From contig NZ_JBDIVF010000003.1 of NCBI RefSeq assembly GCF_039631355.1, positions 372,001 through 436,000 on the forward strand: DNA of 64,000 nucleotides, written 5' to 3'. The notes under the pieces are model-generated. The model was not told where the DNA came from and made no database searches. It saw nothing but the letters and a program-made list of their open reading frames with translations. The translations under genes and the position numbers were made by a program. Shown in pieces: positions 52,901 to 60,763 of the stretch. The number at the start of each line of letters is the position of its first letter. Within the stretch, counting starts at the first letter, position 1. Source of the DNA: Uliginosibacterium paludis. Its GTDB lineage: Bacteria > Pseudomonadota > Gammaproteobacteria > Burkholderiales > Rhodocyclaceae.

Positions 52901-53980
52901 ATGCTGATCCGCGTCTACACCGCGTTCCTGACGGCAGCACAGGAGCTGTTCGATCACTTCGGCGAGCCTGCCGACCCGTACATGACCATGGTCGGTTACT
53001 TCAATTCCCTGCGTGAGTTGGGCGGGATGAAGCGACTGGCAGAGGACGATGTGCAGACACGTTCCTACCGCGTGCAGATGAGCATGGTGGAGCGCCCCGC
53101 ACTGGCACAACGCAGCATCAGTAACATTCGCGAGCTGACGTCGCGGGTGTCGAGTCAGGATATCCCCAAGTACCTCGACAACCTGGAGGTCAAGTTCAAG
53201 TCCGAGTTCGACACCGCTACCGGCAAGTATGTGACCCGCTGGCAGGAGGGTGACACGCGCGCCATCGATGTGGTGCTGGCGACGAACATGCTGTCGGTGG
53301 GTGTCGACGTGAATCGGCTCGGGCTGATGGCAGTAAACGGACAGCCCAAGGGAACTGCCGAATACATTCAGGCCACCAGCCGTGTGGGGCGTTCCTTCCC
53401 AGGCTTGGTCTGCACGGTGCTGACGTGGGCCAGACCGCGCGACCTGTCGCATTACGAAACCTTCGAGCATTACCACGCCACGTTCTACAAACACGTCGAG
53501 GCGCAATCAGTGACGCCATTCTCGCCACGCGCGATGGATCGTGGTCTGACGGGCTCGTTGTTGAGCCTGATGCGTCTGGAGAACGACGAATTCAGCCCAA
53601 ACGAAGGTGCTGGCCAACTGAGCATGTCCAATCAAGCCGAGATCGTCGATGCCATCAAGGTGCTGGCGACTCGCGCGGGCAATGTTGCTGAAGACAACTC
53701 GCGTAAGCAGTTGGCTGAGACCGAGCTGAAAGAGCGCGCCGACGAATGGGCGAAAGAAGTCAGCAAGGGTGGACGGATCTTGGCGTATGAGAAGCGTGGC
53801 CCCGAAAAAGACAAGACCGTGCCATTGATCAAGTCGCCAGGACTTCAAGCCTGGGACAACTGGACCGTACCGATGTCGATGCGAGAGGTCGAACCCGGCG
53901 TGCGTCTGATCATGAACACGAGCCATATCACGGACGATCACGATTGGAAGCCTCGTCCCGCAACGAAGGATGAGGATTGA
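49994..53980 (+). CDS. drmA: DISARM helicase DrmA
   Basis: 1328 residues from ATG 49994 (GAGG upstream); an in-frame GTG at 49973 is less likely. The helicase core has Walker A FPTGGGKTEAYLGVAAF (about 609-625), DEFH box LIIQDEFHLISGPLG (869-872), and C-terminal motifs LATNMLSVGVDVNRLGLM and IQATSRVGRSFPGLV. A zinc-finger-like insertion (CPWCGSEV ... YCGDKKGRC) is near residue 735. The long N-terminal part is the DrmA-specific region. In the known DrmAB complex, DrmA binds DNA ends and translocates with DrmB. Immediately followed by drmB (2 bp). Confidence 0.95.
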   Translation: MTTTPNAWIATDHGLAADLTLAPYTLRLKGERSLYQAIADDDWVLILNVAGHITRVGRVLRVRSDLETTTLYFDRMLLVDPTVPIGLTSLNPPSSGSVGRIQWTDFLESLSKALHKTIAEVPTIEDQAYIRELLQLAAMDDLLGPAGGPRERIVDMGVRDRYLVGKLAPREAAQGGIEGLDGPLANDDFDAPTEGKAPGRHEPGAEFGTATGRVEPESDSADEIDAASNQSLVPSSLGMTFCVDGDADRIEIEARWGRYERVPNDEHELLKSNGQKAKVWQRIPCGGKIVLPLTEGMIRHQAPDNEFPEVRVQGSIRAKNANGDRLVTLFLVNAQEEPDTNRDTAWVFQPELIVRSTQDAANRAIFRRRPVLKPDPNIVETDDIRERLALEMIYRNRVEFAVGHGVAVHAKTADDVTLATEVRTTVMPQYEVQVTETPGLDPSDRPAMREMVSSGLLDMQRLATLDIDPLVDALSMLTKDYAAWIDEQRARVGAEVTGYDTQSQQAMDRCQEIHTRLQHGIDTLKADKKALAAFRFANRAMATQRVRSQYALAMRRGEDVTLDKFDVLKNRSWRPFQLAFLLLSIPSLADPSHPDRVQPVEAYADLLWFPTGGGKTEAYLGVAAFTMAIRRMQGNLGGFDSSRGLAVIMRYTLRLLTLQQFQRATALICAMEVLRREALDKGDKFLGTEPFTIGLWVGNKVTPGTTEDSHRAIEDVRNPGKYNAGAASPAQLTSCPWCGSEVAPGRDVEVDKGSGRTFVYCGDKKGRCDFSKGKSSKQPHPGIPVLVVDEEIYHRPPTMMIATVDKFAMMAWRGQVRTLFGRVGQECERHGLLWQGADCNGNHQAGKGFPSSKVKTINPIRPPDLIIQDEFHLISGPLGTMVGLYETAVDELCGWTLDGKTVKPKIIASTATVRKAKEQVNNVFMRRVSVFPPHGLDVEDNFFSVQRPIEEKPGRRYLGVCSPGSSRPAMLIRVYTAFLTAAQELFDHFGEPADPYMTMVGYFNSLRELGGMKRLAEDDVQTRSYRVQMSMVERPALAQRSISNIRELTSRVSSQDIPKYLDNLEVKFKSEFDTATGKYVTRWQEGDTRAIDVVLATNMLSVGVDVNRLGLMAVNGQPKGTAEYIQATSRVGRSFPGLVCTVLTWARPRDLSHYETFEHYHATFYKHVEAQSVTPFSPRAMDRGLTGSLLSLMRLENDEFSPNEGAGQLSMSNQAEIVDAIKVLATRAGNVAEDNSRKQLAETELKERADEWAKEVSKGGRILAYEKRGPEKDKTVPLIKSPGLQAWDNWTVPMSMREVEPGVRLIMNTSHITDDHDWKPRPATKDED

Positions 53981-53982
53981 AG

Positions 53983-55842
53983 ATGATCATCAACAACAAA
54001 ACGCCAGTCGGCGAAGTACGCCCAAGCCAATTGCTGTGGACTTATGGCCCCGGTGCGCTGATCGACCTGCCCAGCCTTTCTGTAGTGACGCTCGGCATCG
54101 ACAGATGGGAAAAGGATCGCTGCCAGCCGATTCAAGAAGCACGGTTGCTCGCTGCCGTTCGGAAGGTTCTGGGAACCCAGGTCGAAAACCTGCGGATGCC
54201 GCCATTCCAGAAGAGTGAACTCGTCGACGTCTGGTCGGCCGAGGCCAACATCGGCGTTCCCGTGCGGCCATTCCCGCGCTGGATGCGCTGCGTGAAGTGC
54301 GGCCTGCTGTCGCCCTTCGATGCCGGTCTGTTCGAGATCAAGGAGAACCGTTTCAGGCCGGAGCGAACCCGCTTCGTTCACAAAGGCTGCCGTGGTTCCA
54401 AAGGCGACCAACCGGCCAAGGACGCGGATGCCGTCCCCGCGCGTTTCCTGTTGGCCTGCCGCGACGGTCACCTCGACGACTTCCCTTGGCATTACTTCGT
54501 CCATGGCGGTAACAGCTCGTGCAAGGGCACGCTGCGCTTCTTCGAGAGCGGCGCGTCGCTGCAAACCGAAAACCTGTGGGTAAAGTGTGATGCCTGTGGT
54601 GCATCGAGAAGCATGGCGCACGCATTCGGCAAGGCAGGCAAAGAGAATCTGCCGGGTTGCCGAGGGCGTCATCCCCACTTGGATCACTTCGAGAATGAAT
54701 GTGATGAAGAGGCTCGCGCAGTTCTGCTGGGGGCCACGAATAGCTGGTTCCCCATCACGCTCTCGGCGCTCGCGATTCCTCAGACCAAAGACCCACTCAG
54801 TCAGCTGATCCAGGATGGCTGGGAGTTTTTCGAAGATCTCGATTCCGAAGCCGAAGTGTCGGTGACGGTGAAGACACTGAAGAAGACCGGGGCGTTGCCT
54901 GGAATCGATAAGTACAATGCAGCGGCGATCTGGGCGGCCATCGAGGCGCATCGCTCCGGCGGCGGGCGGGATGTCGTGGGTGAGGCCGACATCAAAGGGC
55001 CCGAGTGGGATGTGCTGACAGAGGCCAATCCCCCCACGGACTACCCGCACTTCATGAGCAAGAAGGTCGGCACGCCACCGGGATTCAGCGGCCATATCAG
55101 TCGAGTCTTGCTCCTTGAGCGCTTGCGCGAGGTGAATGCCTTGTTGGGCTTCACTCGGGTCGAAGCGCCCGAAGAGTCTGGCGATCCGAATGAACGCCCC
55201 CAAATGGCCAGCCTGTCGCGCAGCAAGCCAGACTGGGTGCCAGCCAATCAGGTTCACGGCGAAGGGATCTTCGTGCAGTTTGACGAAGCCGCGCTCGTCA
55301 AATGGGAGGCATTGGATGGCTTGAAAAAGGTCGACCAGATGCTCCGGGGTGGTCATAAGGGATGGCGCAATTCGCGTCATCTCGACCCGAACGAAGGCTA
55401 CCCCGGCATTCGCTATGCAATGCTGCACACCCTGTCTCATTTACTGATTCGTGAACTGGCGCTGGAGTGCGGATACAACGCTGCGAGCATTCGTGAGCGC
55501 ATCTATGCCGATACATCGGGCGACAGCCCGCAGGCGGGCATCCTCATCTACACCGCAGCAGCAGATTCTGACGGCACGTTGGGCGGCCTCGTCGATCTCG
55601 GCAAGCCAGAGAACCTTGGCCGTTTGCTGGAGCAAGCACTGAATCGCTCGAAGATCTGCTCATCTGATCCACTCTGCTCGGAACATGATCCGGAGAAGGA
55701 TCGCTCCCTACATGGTGCTGCCTGCCATGCGTGCAGTTTGGTAGCGGAGACCTCTTGTGAGCGTGGCAACCGCTATCTGGATCGGTCACTGCTCGTCCCG
55801 ACACTCGAACGCGCAGACGCTGCTTTCTTCAAGGGTTTCTGA
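53983..55842 (+). CDS. drmB: DISARM protein DrmB (DUF1998)
   Basis: 619 residues from ATG 53983; TTG 53977 is an alternative that overlaps drmA. N-terminal VRPSQLLWTYGPGALIDLPS, a first zinc motif (MRCVKCGLLSPFD) and a second (CDACGASRSM), and the C-terminal DUF1998 signature CSSDPLCSEHDPEK with GAACHACSLVAETSCERGN, where several Cys and His bind zinc. DrmB partners with DrmA to form the DNA-translocating complex. The order drmA-drmB-drmC with almost no gaps is the defining part of DISARM. Confidence 0.95.
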   Translation: MIINNKTPVGEVRPSQLLWTYGPGALIDLPSLSVVTLGIDRWEKDRCQPIQEARLLAAVRKVLGTQVENLRMPPFQKSELVDVWSAEANIGVPVRPFPRWMRCVKCGLLSPFDAGLFEIKENRFRPERTRFVHKGCRGSKGDQPAKDADAVPARFLLACRDGHLDDFPWHYFVHGGNSSCKGTLRFFESGASLQTENLWVKCDACGASRSMAHAFGKAGKENLPGCRGRHPHLDHFENECDEEARAVLLGATNSWFPITLSALAIPQTKDPLSQLIQDGWEFFEDLDSEAEVSVTVKTLKKTGALPGIDKYNAAAIWAAIEAHRSGGGRDVVGEADIKGPEWDVLTEANPPTDYPHFMSKKVGTPPGFSGHISRVLLLERLREVNALLGFTRVEAPEESGDPNERPQMASLSRSKPDWVPANQVHGEGIFVQFDEAALVKWEALDGLKKVDQMLRGGHKGWRNSRHLDPNEGYPGIRYAMLHTLSHLLIRELALECGYNAASIRERIYADTSGDSPQAGILIYTAAADSDGTLGGLVDLGKPENLGRLLEQALNRSKICSSDPLCSEHDPEKDRSLHGAACHACSLVAETSCERGNRYLDRSLLVPTLERADAAFFKGF

Positions 55843-55843
55843 C

Positions 55844-56605
55844 ATGGATGAACTCTTGGATGCCATTGCAGCATTGGTCTCTCTGGTTTCGCCGGAAAAG
55901 GTACAGGCCATCGCCGCTCGTGTTCGTCGAACCGAAGCCAGCAAAGCTGCATCGACATTGCCAAGCGTGGTGGGAACTCCAGTGGCCAGCACCGTGGTCG
56001 AGCAACTTGCGGCCGCGTGGCAAAACACCGAGGTCGGTTCAGACGAACTGGCCTCAATGCTTCTCGCTGCCAGCCACGTCTACACCAAAGCCGCTTCGGA
56101 GCAATCCACCGAACTCGTGTGGACTGGCCCGACGACGCCTTTTGTATCGGCGCGCCGAACAGAGCAGGCGCTTCTGCAGGTCATCAACTCCGCTGAACAG
56201 TCGTTGTTCATCACCAGCTTCGTAGCCTACGATGTGTCGACCATCGTCAAAGCACTGAACGCCGCCACTGAGCGCGGGGTGAACATCACCATGTTGCTGG
56301 AGTCTTCGCAAGACCATGGGGGCAGCATCAACATCGACGTCATTGGCAAGATGCGAGGCCTGGTGCCCGGCGCGCAGCTCTATGCATGGCGCGACAAGAC
56401 CGGTGACTTTGCGGATGGCCGCGTGCACGCCAAAGTCGCTGTCGCCGACAAGACCGCCTGCTTCATCACCAGCGCCAATCTCACCGGCTACGCCATGGAG
56501 AAGAACATGGAGGCAGGCGTGCTCATCTCGGGAGGATACATCCCCAGGTTGCTGGACGACCACTTGCGATCGTTGGTCGATACGAAATTGGTTTCCCCCG
56601 TTTGA
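55844..56605 (+). CDS. drmC: DISARM phospholipase-D-like protein DrmC
   Basis: 253 residues from ATG 55844, one base after the drmB stop; the longer frame start (55757) overlaps drmB. One PLD motif is present: His195 and Lys197 in RVHAKVAVADKTACFITSANLT, with the following Asn in SANLTGYAMEKNMEAGVLI. A single HKD motif means the active form would be a dimer, as in PLD-type nucleases such as Nuc. DrmC is reported to be dispensable in some DISARM systems. Last gene of the plus-strand operon. Confidence 0.94.
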   Translation: MDELLDAIAALVSLVSPEKVQAIAARVRRTEASKAASTLPSVVGTPVASTVVEQLAAAWQNTEVGSDELASMLLAASHVYTKAASEQSTELVWTGPTTPFVSARRTEQALLQVINSAEQSLFITSFVAYDVSTIVKALNAATERGVNITMLLESSQDHGGSINIDVIGKMRGLVPGAQLYAWRDKTGDFADGRVHAKVAVADKTACFITSANLTGYAMEKNMEAGVLISGGYIPRLLDDHLRSLVDTKLVSPV

Positions 56606-56655
56606 AGAAGTATCGATAAAGTTGGAACAGACTGACTCTACGCTTCAGCTATTGA

Positions 56656-57864
56656 TTATGGACTGAGGTAGGCGGTACTCTGAAGACTGCTCTTCTCGTA
56701 GCCAATTCCGGGGCTCTCCGTATTTGGCGACCTAGGTTTGAAAAAATGGACGAAATTCCTGGGAAGAGGTCCAACCAATTTGATTTCACGCAGCTTGGTC
56801 TTCTCGGCCTCGCGCTGTCGCTGCCGAAACTCGACCTCTTCGGCAGTGAAGAGGGAAGCTACGGCTTCGGCCTTCGAGGCCCGCTCCTCGGCGCGTAGGG
56901 CTCGCTCCCTGATTCTGTCTAGGTGTTGCTCTAGCAATTCTTTGGCGGCTACAGCCTGGTCGCGTTCCCGGGCTTGTGGGGTAAGCTCCTCGACTAGCTC
57001 GACTGCCGTCATCCCTCGTTTAATCAGTTCTGCTTGGTGCGCTCGCACCTGTTGTTCACGGCGGGCTGCCTCGCGGTGCCATGACTCATAAGCCGCACGC
57101 AGCACTTTTGATGCCAGAAAACCGGGGGGCTGGGGTTTTGGAGGCATCGGCAGTGGTTTAGGCGTACGTAAGTTTGGCAAAATGGGCAGTGGAGCTGCAA
57201 CGCGCGCGTAGTAAATTTTTATTGATTGATGCTTTGCTCGGCTATTTTCTACTCCGCGGCTTAGTCCGATCGGTTCCATTACTTTTGCAAAATCAGTTTG
57301 CAACCTTGAGAGTTTTTTGCGGCCATCTAACCAGTGTGCGGCTGATAATCTGTAGCCAGAAGCAGTTTGAAACTCCTTCGTCTCACGTCGTTTCGTACCG
57401 TCTGGGTTCGTTCCTACGATGATTGAGCGCCTTCGTGTTGTGCTAGCAACTTCGATGACCGGGGATATATATGCCACAAGATGTGGGCTGGTCTCGTCAA
57501 AGTGGATGGTCATGCTTACGACATTTTCATCTCCGAATGTTTCATTCAGCCATTCGGCTGTGCGTTCAAAGAAGTATGAAATATTTTGTTGACTGGATTT
57601 TTTCCACCATCCTGGCGAGGCGGTTGCCAAAACCTCAATGGCAGCGACCGACGTCGCGCTAATTTTTTCTGACACGACTGCGTGTCGTGCCTTGATGGCT
57701 TCAACCAGCTGGATGCTTCCCTTTGCGCCAATCGTTTTGTTGCGTGGCGTTCGTTGGGGGTCGGCATTGGGTGTATCACGCTCGCGCCATGTGTGTTGAC
57801 CTGATGCAGCAACATTTTGCAATGATTTCAGTTTCGAAAATCGAAGGATGGCGAATTGTTTCAT
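56656..57864 (-). CDS. MobV/Pre-like relaxase
   Basis: 402 residues. N-terminal relaxase domain with NADPQRTPRNKTIG and the metal motif HFDETSPHLVAY (H-x-D-E-x3-H-x-x), as in plasmid Mob/Pre proteins; the third His normally two residues after the second is Val here. The C-terminal half is a charged coiled coil (ELTPQARERDQAVAAKELLEQHLDRIRERAL). It would nick at an oriT and lead transfer when a helper plasmid or ICE provides the pore. Overlaps the next gene upstream by ATGA (57861-57864) and converges with drmC, 50 bp apart. Confidence 0.85.
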   Translation of the reverse strand: MKQFAILRFSKLKSLQNVAASGQHTWRERDTPNADPQRTPRNKTIGAKGSIQLVEAIKARHAVVSEKISATSVAAIEVLATASPGWWKKSSQQNISYFFERTAEWLNETFGDENVVSMTIHFDETSPHLVAYISPVIEVASTTRRRSIIVGTNPDGTKRRETKEFQTASGYRLSAAHWLDGRKKLSRLQTDFAKVMEPIGLSRGVENSRAKHQSIKIYYARVAAPLPILPNLRTPKPLPMPPKPQPPGFLASKVLRAAYESWHREAARREQQVRAHQAELIKRGMTAVELVEELTPQARERDQAVAAKELLEQHLDRIRERALRAEERASKAEAVASLFTAEEVEFRQRQREAEKTKLREIKLVGPLPRNFVHFFKPRSPNTESPGIGYEKSSLQSTAYLSP

Positions 57865-58775
57865 TGCAATTCCTCCTCGTGCATAGATGGTTGAACAGGC
57901 GGCTGAGTGCAGTACTCACTACGGAGCTTGTTCGCTCTTTTCCCGCGTTCAAGCATTTGGTTGCCACGGGCTACTACAGCGGCGTCCATCGCAGGCGGAG
58001 CGGACAGGCGGATTTGTGCAGCCGCCTCCGCCTCAGTTCGTTTTCGACGGATTTCGCGTAAGCGCTGTTGAGTAACCAACTCCCGTTTGACACGCTTAGG
58101 CAGAGGGCTTATCCCAGCGTCAATCAATCGTTGGGTCACCGCTGAAATCAGTTCTTTCGTGTAGTCAGTTTCTAGTTTTTTTGCGGCTGTAACGTCCTCG
58201 GCGTTCCACGTTTCAATCCCGGAAGGCCGCTCTTCCCAGTTTTTTAGGGTGCGATTCGCTTGAGAACGAGACGCAGTAGAAGGATGTTTTGATGACACGT
58301 GTGCGCCCGGATTGCGTTGTTCTTCTACTTCATTTTGTTTATCTTCTACTTGTGCTTCTACTTGCCAAGCAAGTTGTTGATTTTTCACGACCAGACCGCA
58401 CCCAGAGTTTTGTGAAACGGCGGTAAGGATCTTTTCTCTCAGGAGGATAGAATCGACTCTGAGGAGGTCGTTCTGCGCCTGGATGTACCGTCTGTGATTC
58501 CGGAATGTGTTGTCCCTGAAAAAGTCGGCCAGGAATAATTCACCCGTGCTTTGATCTCTTACCAGATGGCCGCAGCGCTCAAGATCTGCAAGAGCATCAG
58601 CTAAGACATTCAGGTCAAGCCCCGTATCTTCAGCTAGCCCAACCGGGCGATAGGTGCCGATATTGGACTCGCAGCCGACGGTGATCGCCACCAGAACGAG
58701 TTTCATGTTCGGCCCGAGACTTCTAACATTAGGGCGCCTAAAGAAGGCCCGGGACAGCATGCTGCTGCTCTTCAT
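57861..58775 (-). CDS. Putative replication-type or winged-helix protein
   Basis: 304 residues from ATG 58775. The N-terminal 130 residues resemble a winged-helix region as in phage/plasmid replication proteins (LGPNMKLVLVAITVGCESNIG, LAEDTGLDLNVLADALADLERCGHLVRDQ, RNHRRYIQAQNDLL). The C-terminal half is basic and charged without known motif. Overlaps both neighbours by ATGA, so it is made together with the relaxase and the small HTH protein. It may let the excised circle replicate, or act with the relaxase. Assignment is by resemblance only. Confidence 0.65.
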   Translation of the reverse strand: MKSSSMLSRAFFRRPNVRSLGPNMKLVLVAITVGCESNIGTYRPVGLAEDTGLDLNVLADALADLERCGHLVRDQSTGELFLADFFRDNTFRNHRRYIQAQNDLLRVDSILLREKILTAVSQNSGCGLVVKNQQLAWQVEAQVEDKQNEVEEQRNPGAHVSSKHPSTASRSQANRTLKNWEERPSGIETWNAEDVTAAKKLETDYTKELISAVTQRLIDAGISPLPKRVKRELVTQQRLREIRRKRTEAEAAAQIRLSAPPAMDAAVVARGNQMLERGKRANKLRSEYCTQPPVQPSMHEEELQ

Positions 58776-59071
58776 GGTTGTCCCCCTTGTTGCGACCGCC
58801 ATGCCGGCACGGAAATGCCAGCTTTGGCGGCTGCTTGGCGTTCTGCAGCAGTCGGGGCGCCGCGTCGGGGGCGTTGCTTCCCACGCAAGCTTGCGGCGTA
58901 GTGGCGGAGATCGTTCTCAAAAAAGTAGACGCGGGAGCCCTGCCGCGCGACTGGCAGAGGCCACTCTCCTCGCCACATCTTGTTGCGAATAGTTTGTGGT
59001 TCGAGGTCCAGATAGGCGGCTGCGCGTTTCAGCGCGACTAAGCCGTCGCCTTGCAAAAAATCGGTTTTCAT
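58772..59071 (-). CDS. Small HTH (excisionase/AlpA-like) protein
   Basis: 99 residues from ATG 59071; the longer frame to 59116 has no better start. An N-terminal helix-turn-helix of the MerR/excisionase type is visible (LVALKRAAAYLDLEPQTIRNKMWRGEWPLP), followed by VARQGSRVYFFENDLRHYAAS, the typical 'wing' of such proteins. The C-terminus is basic. It could be the recombination directionality factor for the integrase, or a regulator of the mobilisation genes with which it is coupled. It is far from the integrase in sequence but near the other island end, which would be joined on excision. Confidence 0.75.
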   Translation of the reverse strand: MKTDFLQGDGLVALKRAAAYLDLEPQTIRNKMWRGEWPLPVARQGSRVYFFENDLRHYAASLRGKQRPRRGAPTAAERQAAAKAGISVPAWRSQQGGQP

Positions 59072-59146
59072 TTTTTCCTCGCTGCCCGCGCGATGCGCAG
59101 GCAAAGACTTACACATCGAGCCGCGAGACGGCCCGCGCTAGGTAGG

Positions 59147-59506
59147 TCAGGCGATGGAAAAACGGGGGGGCGGGGTGTTTACCTGGGGGTTGATCGAGAC
59201 GAAGGGCGCAAGACCATGAATGGGCAGCCGGACGCAGGGGAGGGAGGGGCAGGGAAAATAGCGCCGAATCGCCTCGTCAAGCGGTTCTATGAGGCCATGA
59301 AGGAGAGCGGGAAGCAGGGTGGCAACAAGAATCAGTGGTGCAGTCAGCACCCCGGCGAAGTCCACGTTGACGCCAAAAAATTTCTGGAGATGCAGCAAGC
59401 CAATACCCAGCACAAGCATTGCAAAAGCAGCCCCCACAAGCGGCCATGCCGCGCGCTTAAGAGCACGCAATTGGTCGTCGGTGAGGATGCGGGAGAGGCA
59501 GGTCAT
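59147..59506 (-). CDS. Small membrane protein of unknown function
   Basis: 119 residues. Two likely membrane spans (WPLVGAAFAMLVLGIGLLHLQ and VLTAPLILVATLLPALLHGL), with a short basic N-terminus and a Pro-rich tail. No clear ribosome binding site precedes ATG 59506. It is the last island gene before the tRNA, so it might be a boundary passenger. Coding status is supported mainly by the regular hydrophobic pattern. Confidence 0.5.
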   Translation of the reverse strand: MTCLSRILTDDQLRALKRAAWPLVGAAFAMLVLGIGLLHLQKFFGVNVDFAGVLTAPLILVATLLPALLHGLIEPLDEAIRRYFPCPSLPCVRLPIHGLAPFVSINPQVNTPPPRFSIA

Positions 59507-59690
59507 GGCGTGATCATAGTCACCGTCCTCTGGATTTGGAAGTCCCGCGTTATCCCTAAATCCGGCTCCCTGATTGGTAGTCTGGTGTTTACCATCAGGT
59601 CAACTACGGTCAAAAATTTCGGTACAGCTCGGTATAATTCGGCATCCCTCATTTGAAGGGATAAAACTCCGAAAGCCTTGCTAAATCTAC

Positions 59691-59774
59691 TGGTGCCCGG
59701 AACGGGGATCGAACCCGTACGCCATTAGCGAGGGATTTTAAGTCCCTTGTGTCTACCAGTTTCACCATCCGGGC
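59691..59774 (-). tRNA. tRNA-Leu(TAA), recreated at the right end of the island (attR)
   Basis: 84 nt including an encoded CCA. Acceptor arms GCCCGGA and TCCGGGC pair fully; the D arm, anticodon loop CTTAAAA with anticodon TAA, a long variable arm (class II, as for Leu) and T arm with GGTTCGATC are present. Its 3' half is from the island (core 59729-59749), the 5' half from the chromosome. The remnant at 24408-24467 is the original 3' part. Confidence 0.96.
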
Positions 59775-59787
59775 GGGGGACGGCATT

Positions 59788-60441
59788 CTAACCCGAAGCG
59801 TCCTGATCCGGGCCAGGGGGCCGGCGCTGCGGGCGCGGCAGGCTGAGATCGTGACTGTGGGCGATCAGGCGGATGGCGAGGCCGAAGCAGAAGATGCCCC
59901 AGCGTGTAATCGCGTCATTCGCGCCCATGACGTGGGCACCATCAATCAGGGCGGCGGTCAGGATGGCGACGGTGCCATAGAAATCCCGGTGAAGGATGAA
60001 CGGGACTTCGTTCACCATCATGTCGCGTACCAGTCCGCCTCCGGTGGCCGTGACGAAGCCGAGAAAGCAGACGCCGAAAAGATTGATGTCGAGCGCGATG
60101 CCCAGTTGCGCACCGGCAATCGCGAAGGCGACGAGTCCGATGGAGTCGGCGATGATGAAGGTCCGCTGCAGGACGAGTTGGCTGTGTCGCTCCAGACGGA
60201 GAATCCAGGCCGCGATGAGCGTGACGAGGCAGGCCGCGACCGGGCCGGCGTCAGTGAAAACCGCGGGCATGCGGCTGACCAGCGCGTCGCGGATCAGGCC
60301 GCCGCCAATCGCGGTCAGCAGCGCCAGGATCACGATACCCAGTAGGTCGTAATGCTTGCGGGCGCCGATAAGGTAGCCGGAAACGGAGAACGAGACGGTG
60401 CCGACCAGATAGAGCCAGTCAAAGGAAACGAGCGTGTTCAT
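59788..60441 (-). CDS. TRIC/UPF0126 family membrane protein
   Basis: 217 residues with about seven hydrophobic spans. Two internally similar halves carry GGGLIRD (LLTAIGGGLIRDALV) and GGGLVRD (VTATGGGLVRDMMV), the repeated motif of the trimeric intracellular cation channel-like UPF0126 family (YicG type). These are inner membrane channels or transporters, with amino acid or cation transport proposed. It lies 13 bp from the tRNA 5' end, so the two share a very short spacer, and it reads toward the tRNA. Downstream of minE in the same direction. Confidence 0.88.
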   Translation of the reverse strand: MNTLVSFDWLYLVGTVSFSVSGYLIGARKHYDLLGIVILALLTAIGGGLIRDALVSRMPAVFTDAGPVAACLVTLIAAWILRLERHSQLVLQRTFIIADSIGLVAFAIAGAQLGIALDINLFGVCFLGFVTATGGGLVRDMMVNEVPFILHRDFYGTVAILTAALIDGAHVMGANDAITRWGIFCFGLAIRLIAHSHDLSLPRPQRRPPGPDQDASG

Positions 60442-60495
60442 CGGCAGCAGGCGGGATACCCGGCATGCAGGCCGGGCATCGGGGCAAGGTGGGTA

Positions 60496-60762
60496 TCAGC
60501 GGGCGCCGGGTTCGGGCATCACGATGTTCACTTCGAGAACCTCGTAATTGCCCTTCTTCTCGAGCTGAACCTTGATGTCGTCTTCGCTGACCTTCACATA
60601 CTTGGAGATGACCGCGATCAGCTCTTTCTGCAGGTCCGGAAGAAAGTCAGGCGTCGGCTCGTCGCCAGAGCGCTGGTGCGCAATCACCAGGGTCAGGCGT
60701 TCCTTGGCCAGCTGCGCGGACTTGGGCTGGTTGTTGCCGAAGATCTTGTCGAGCCAGGACAT
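60496..60762 (-). CDS. minE: Cell division topological factor MinE
   Basis: 88 residues, the normal MinE length. The N-terminal amphipathic helix and MinD-interaction part (MSWLDKIFGNN, AKERLTLVIAHQRS) precede a C-terminal topological domain (LPDLQKELIAVISKYVKV, IKVQLEKKGNYEVLEVNI). MinE stimulates MinD ATPase and drives the pole-to-pole oscillation. The start is one base after the minD stop, so expression is coupled with minD. Confidence 0.97.
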   Translation of the reverse strand: MSWLDKIFGNNQPKSAQLAKERLTLVIAHQRSGDEPTPDFLPDLQKELIAVISKYVKVSEDDIKVQLEKKGNYEVLEVNIVMPEPGAR

Positions 60763-60763
60763 G

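Larger units (their letters stand above)
24447..59749. mobile_element. Integrative, probably mobilisable genomic island in tRNA-Leu
   Basis: About 35.3 kb bounded by 21-bp identical cores (24447-24467 and 59729-59749). A tyrosine integrase lies directly inside the left end. The right end holds a MobV-like relaxase with a replication-type gene and a small HTH gene. The cargo is a five-gene AAA+/HAD/phosphoesterase operon and an expanded DISARM locus. No type IV secretion genes are visible, so it would need a helper for transfer. The genes on both sides (mfd; TRIC-like gene, min and fli genes) are normal chromosomal functions. Confidence 0.9.

Noticed and set aside
50171..53506. 1111-codon minus-strand open frame opposite drmA
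   Set aside because: It is a shadow of drmA, His- and Arg-rich without recognisable domains.
35283..56605. BREX or a plain type I/III restriction system
   Set aside because: No PglX/PglZ/BrxC-like or HsdS/Res-Mod genes are seen; drmA, drmB and drmC identify DISARM. No drmE (class 2) is present either.
59630..59640. TATAAT on the plus strand just left of tRNA-Leu as a promoter
   Set aside because: No matching -35 element is seen at the proper distance, and it would read antisense into the tRNA.
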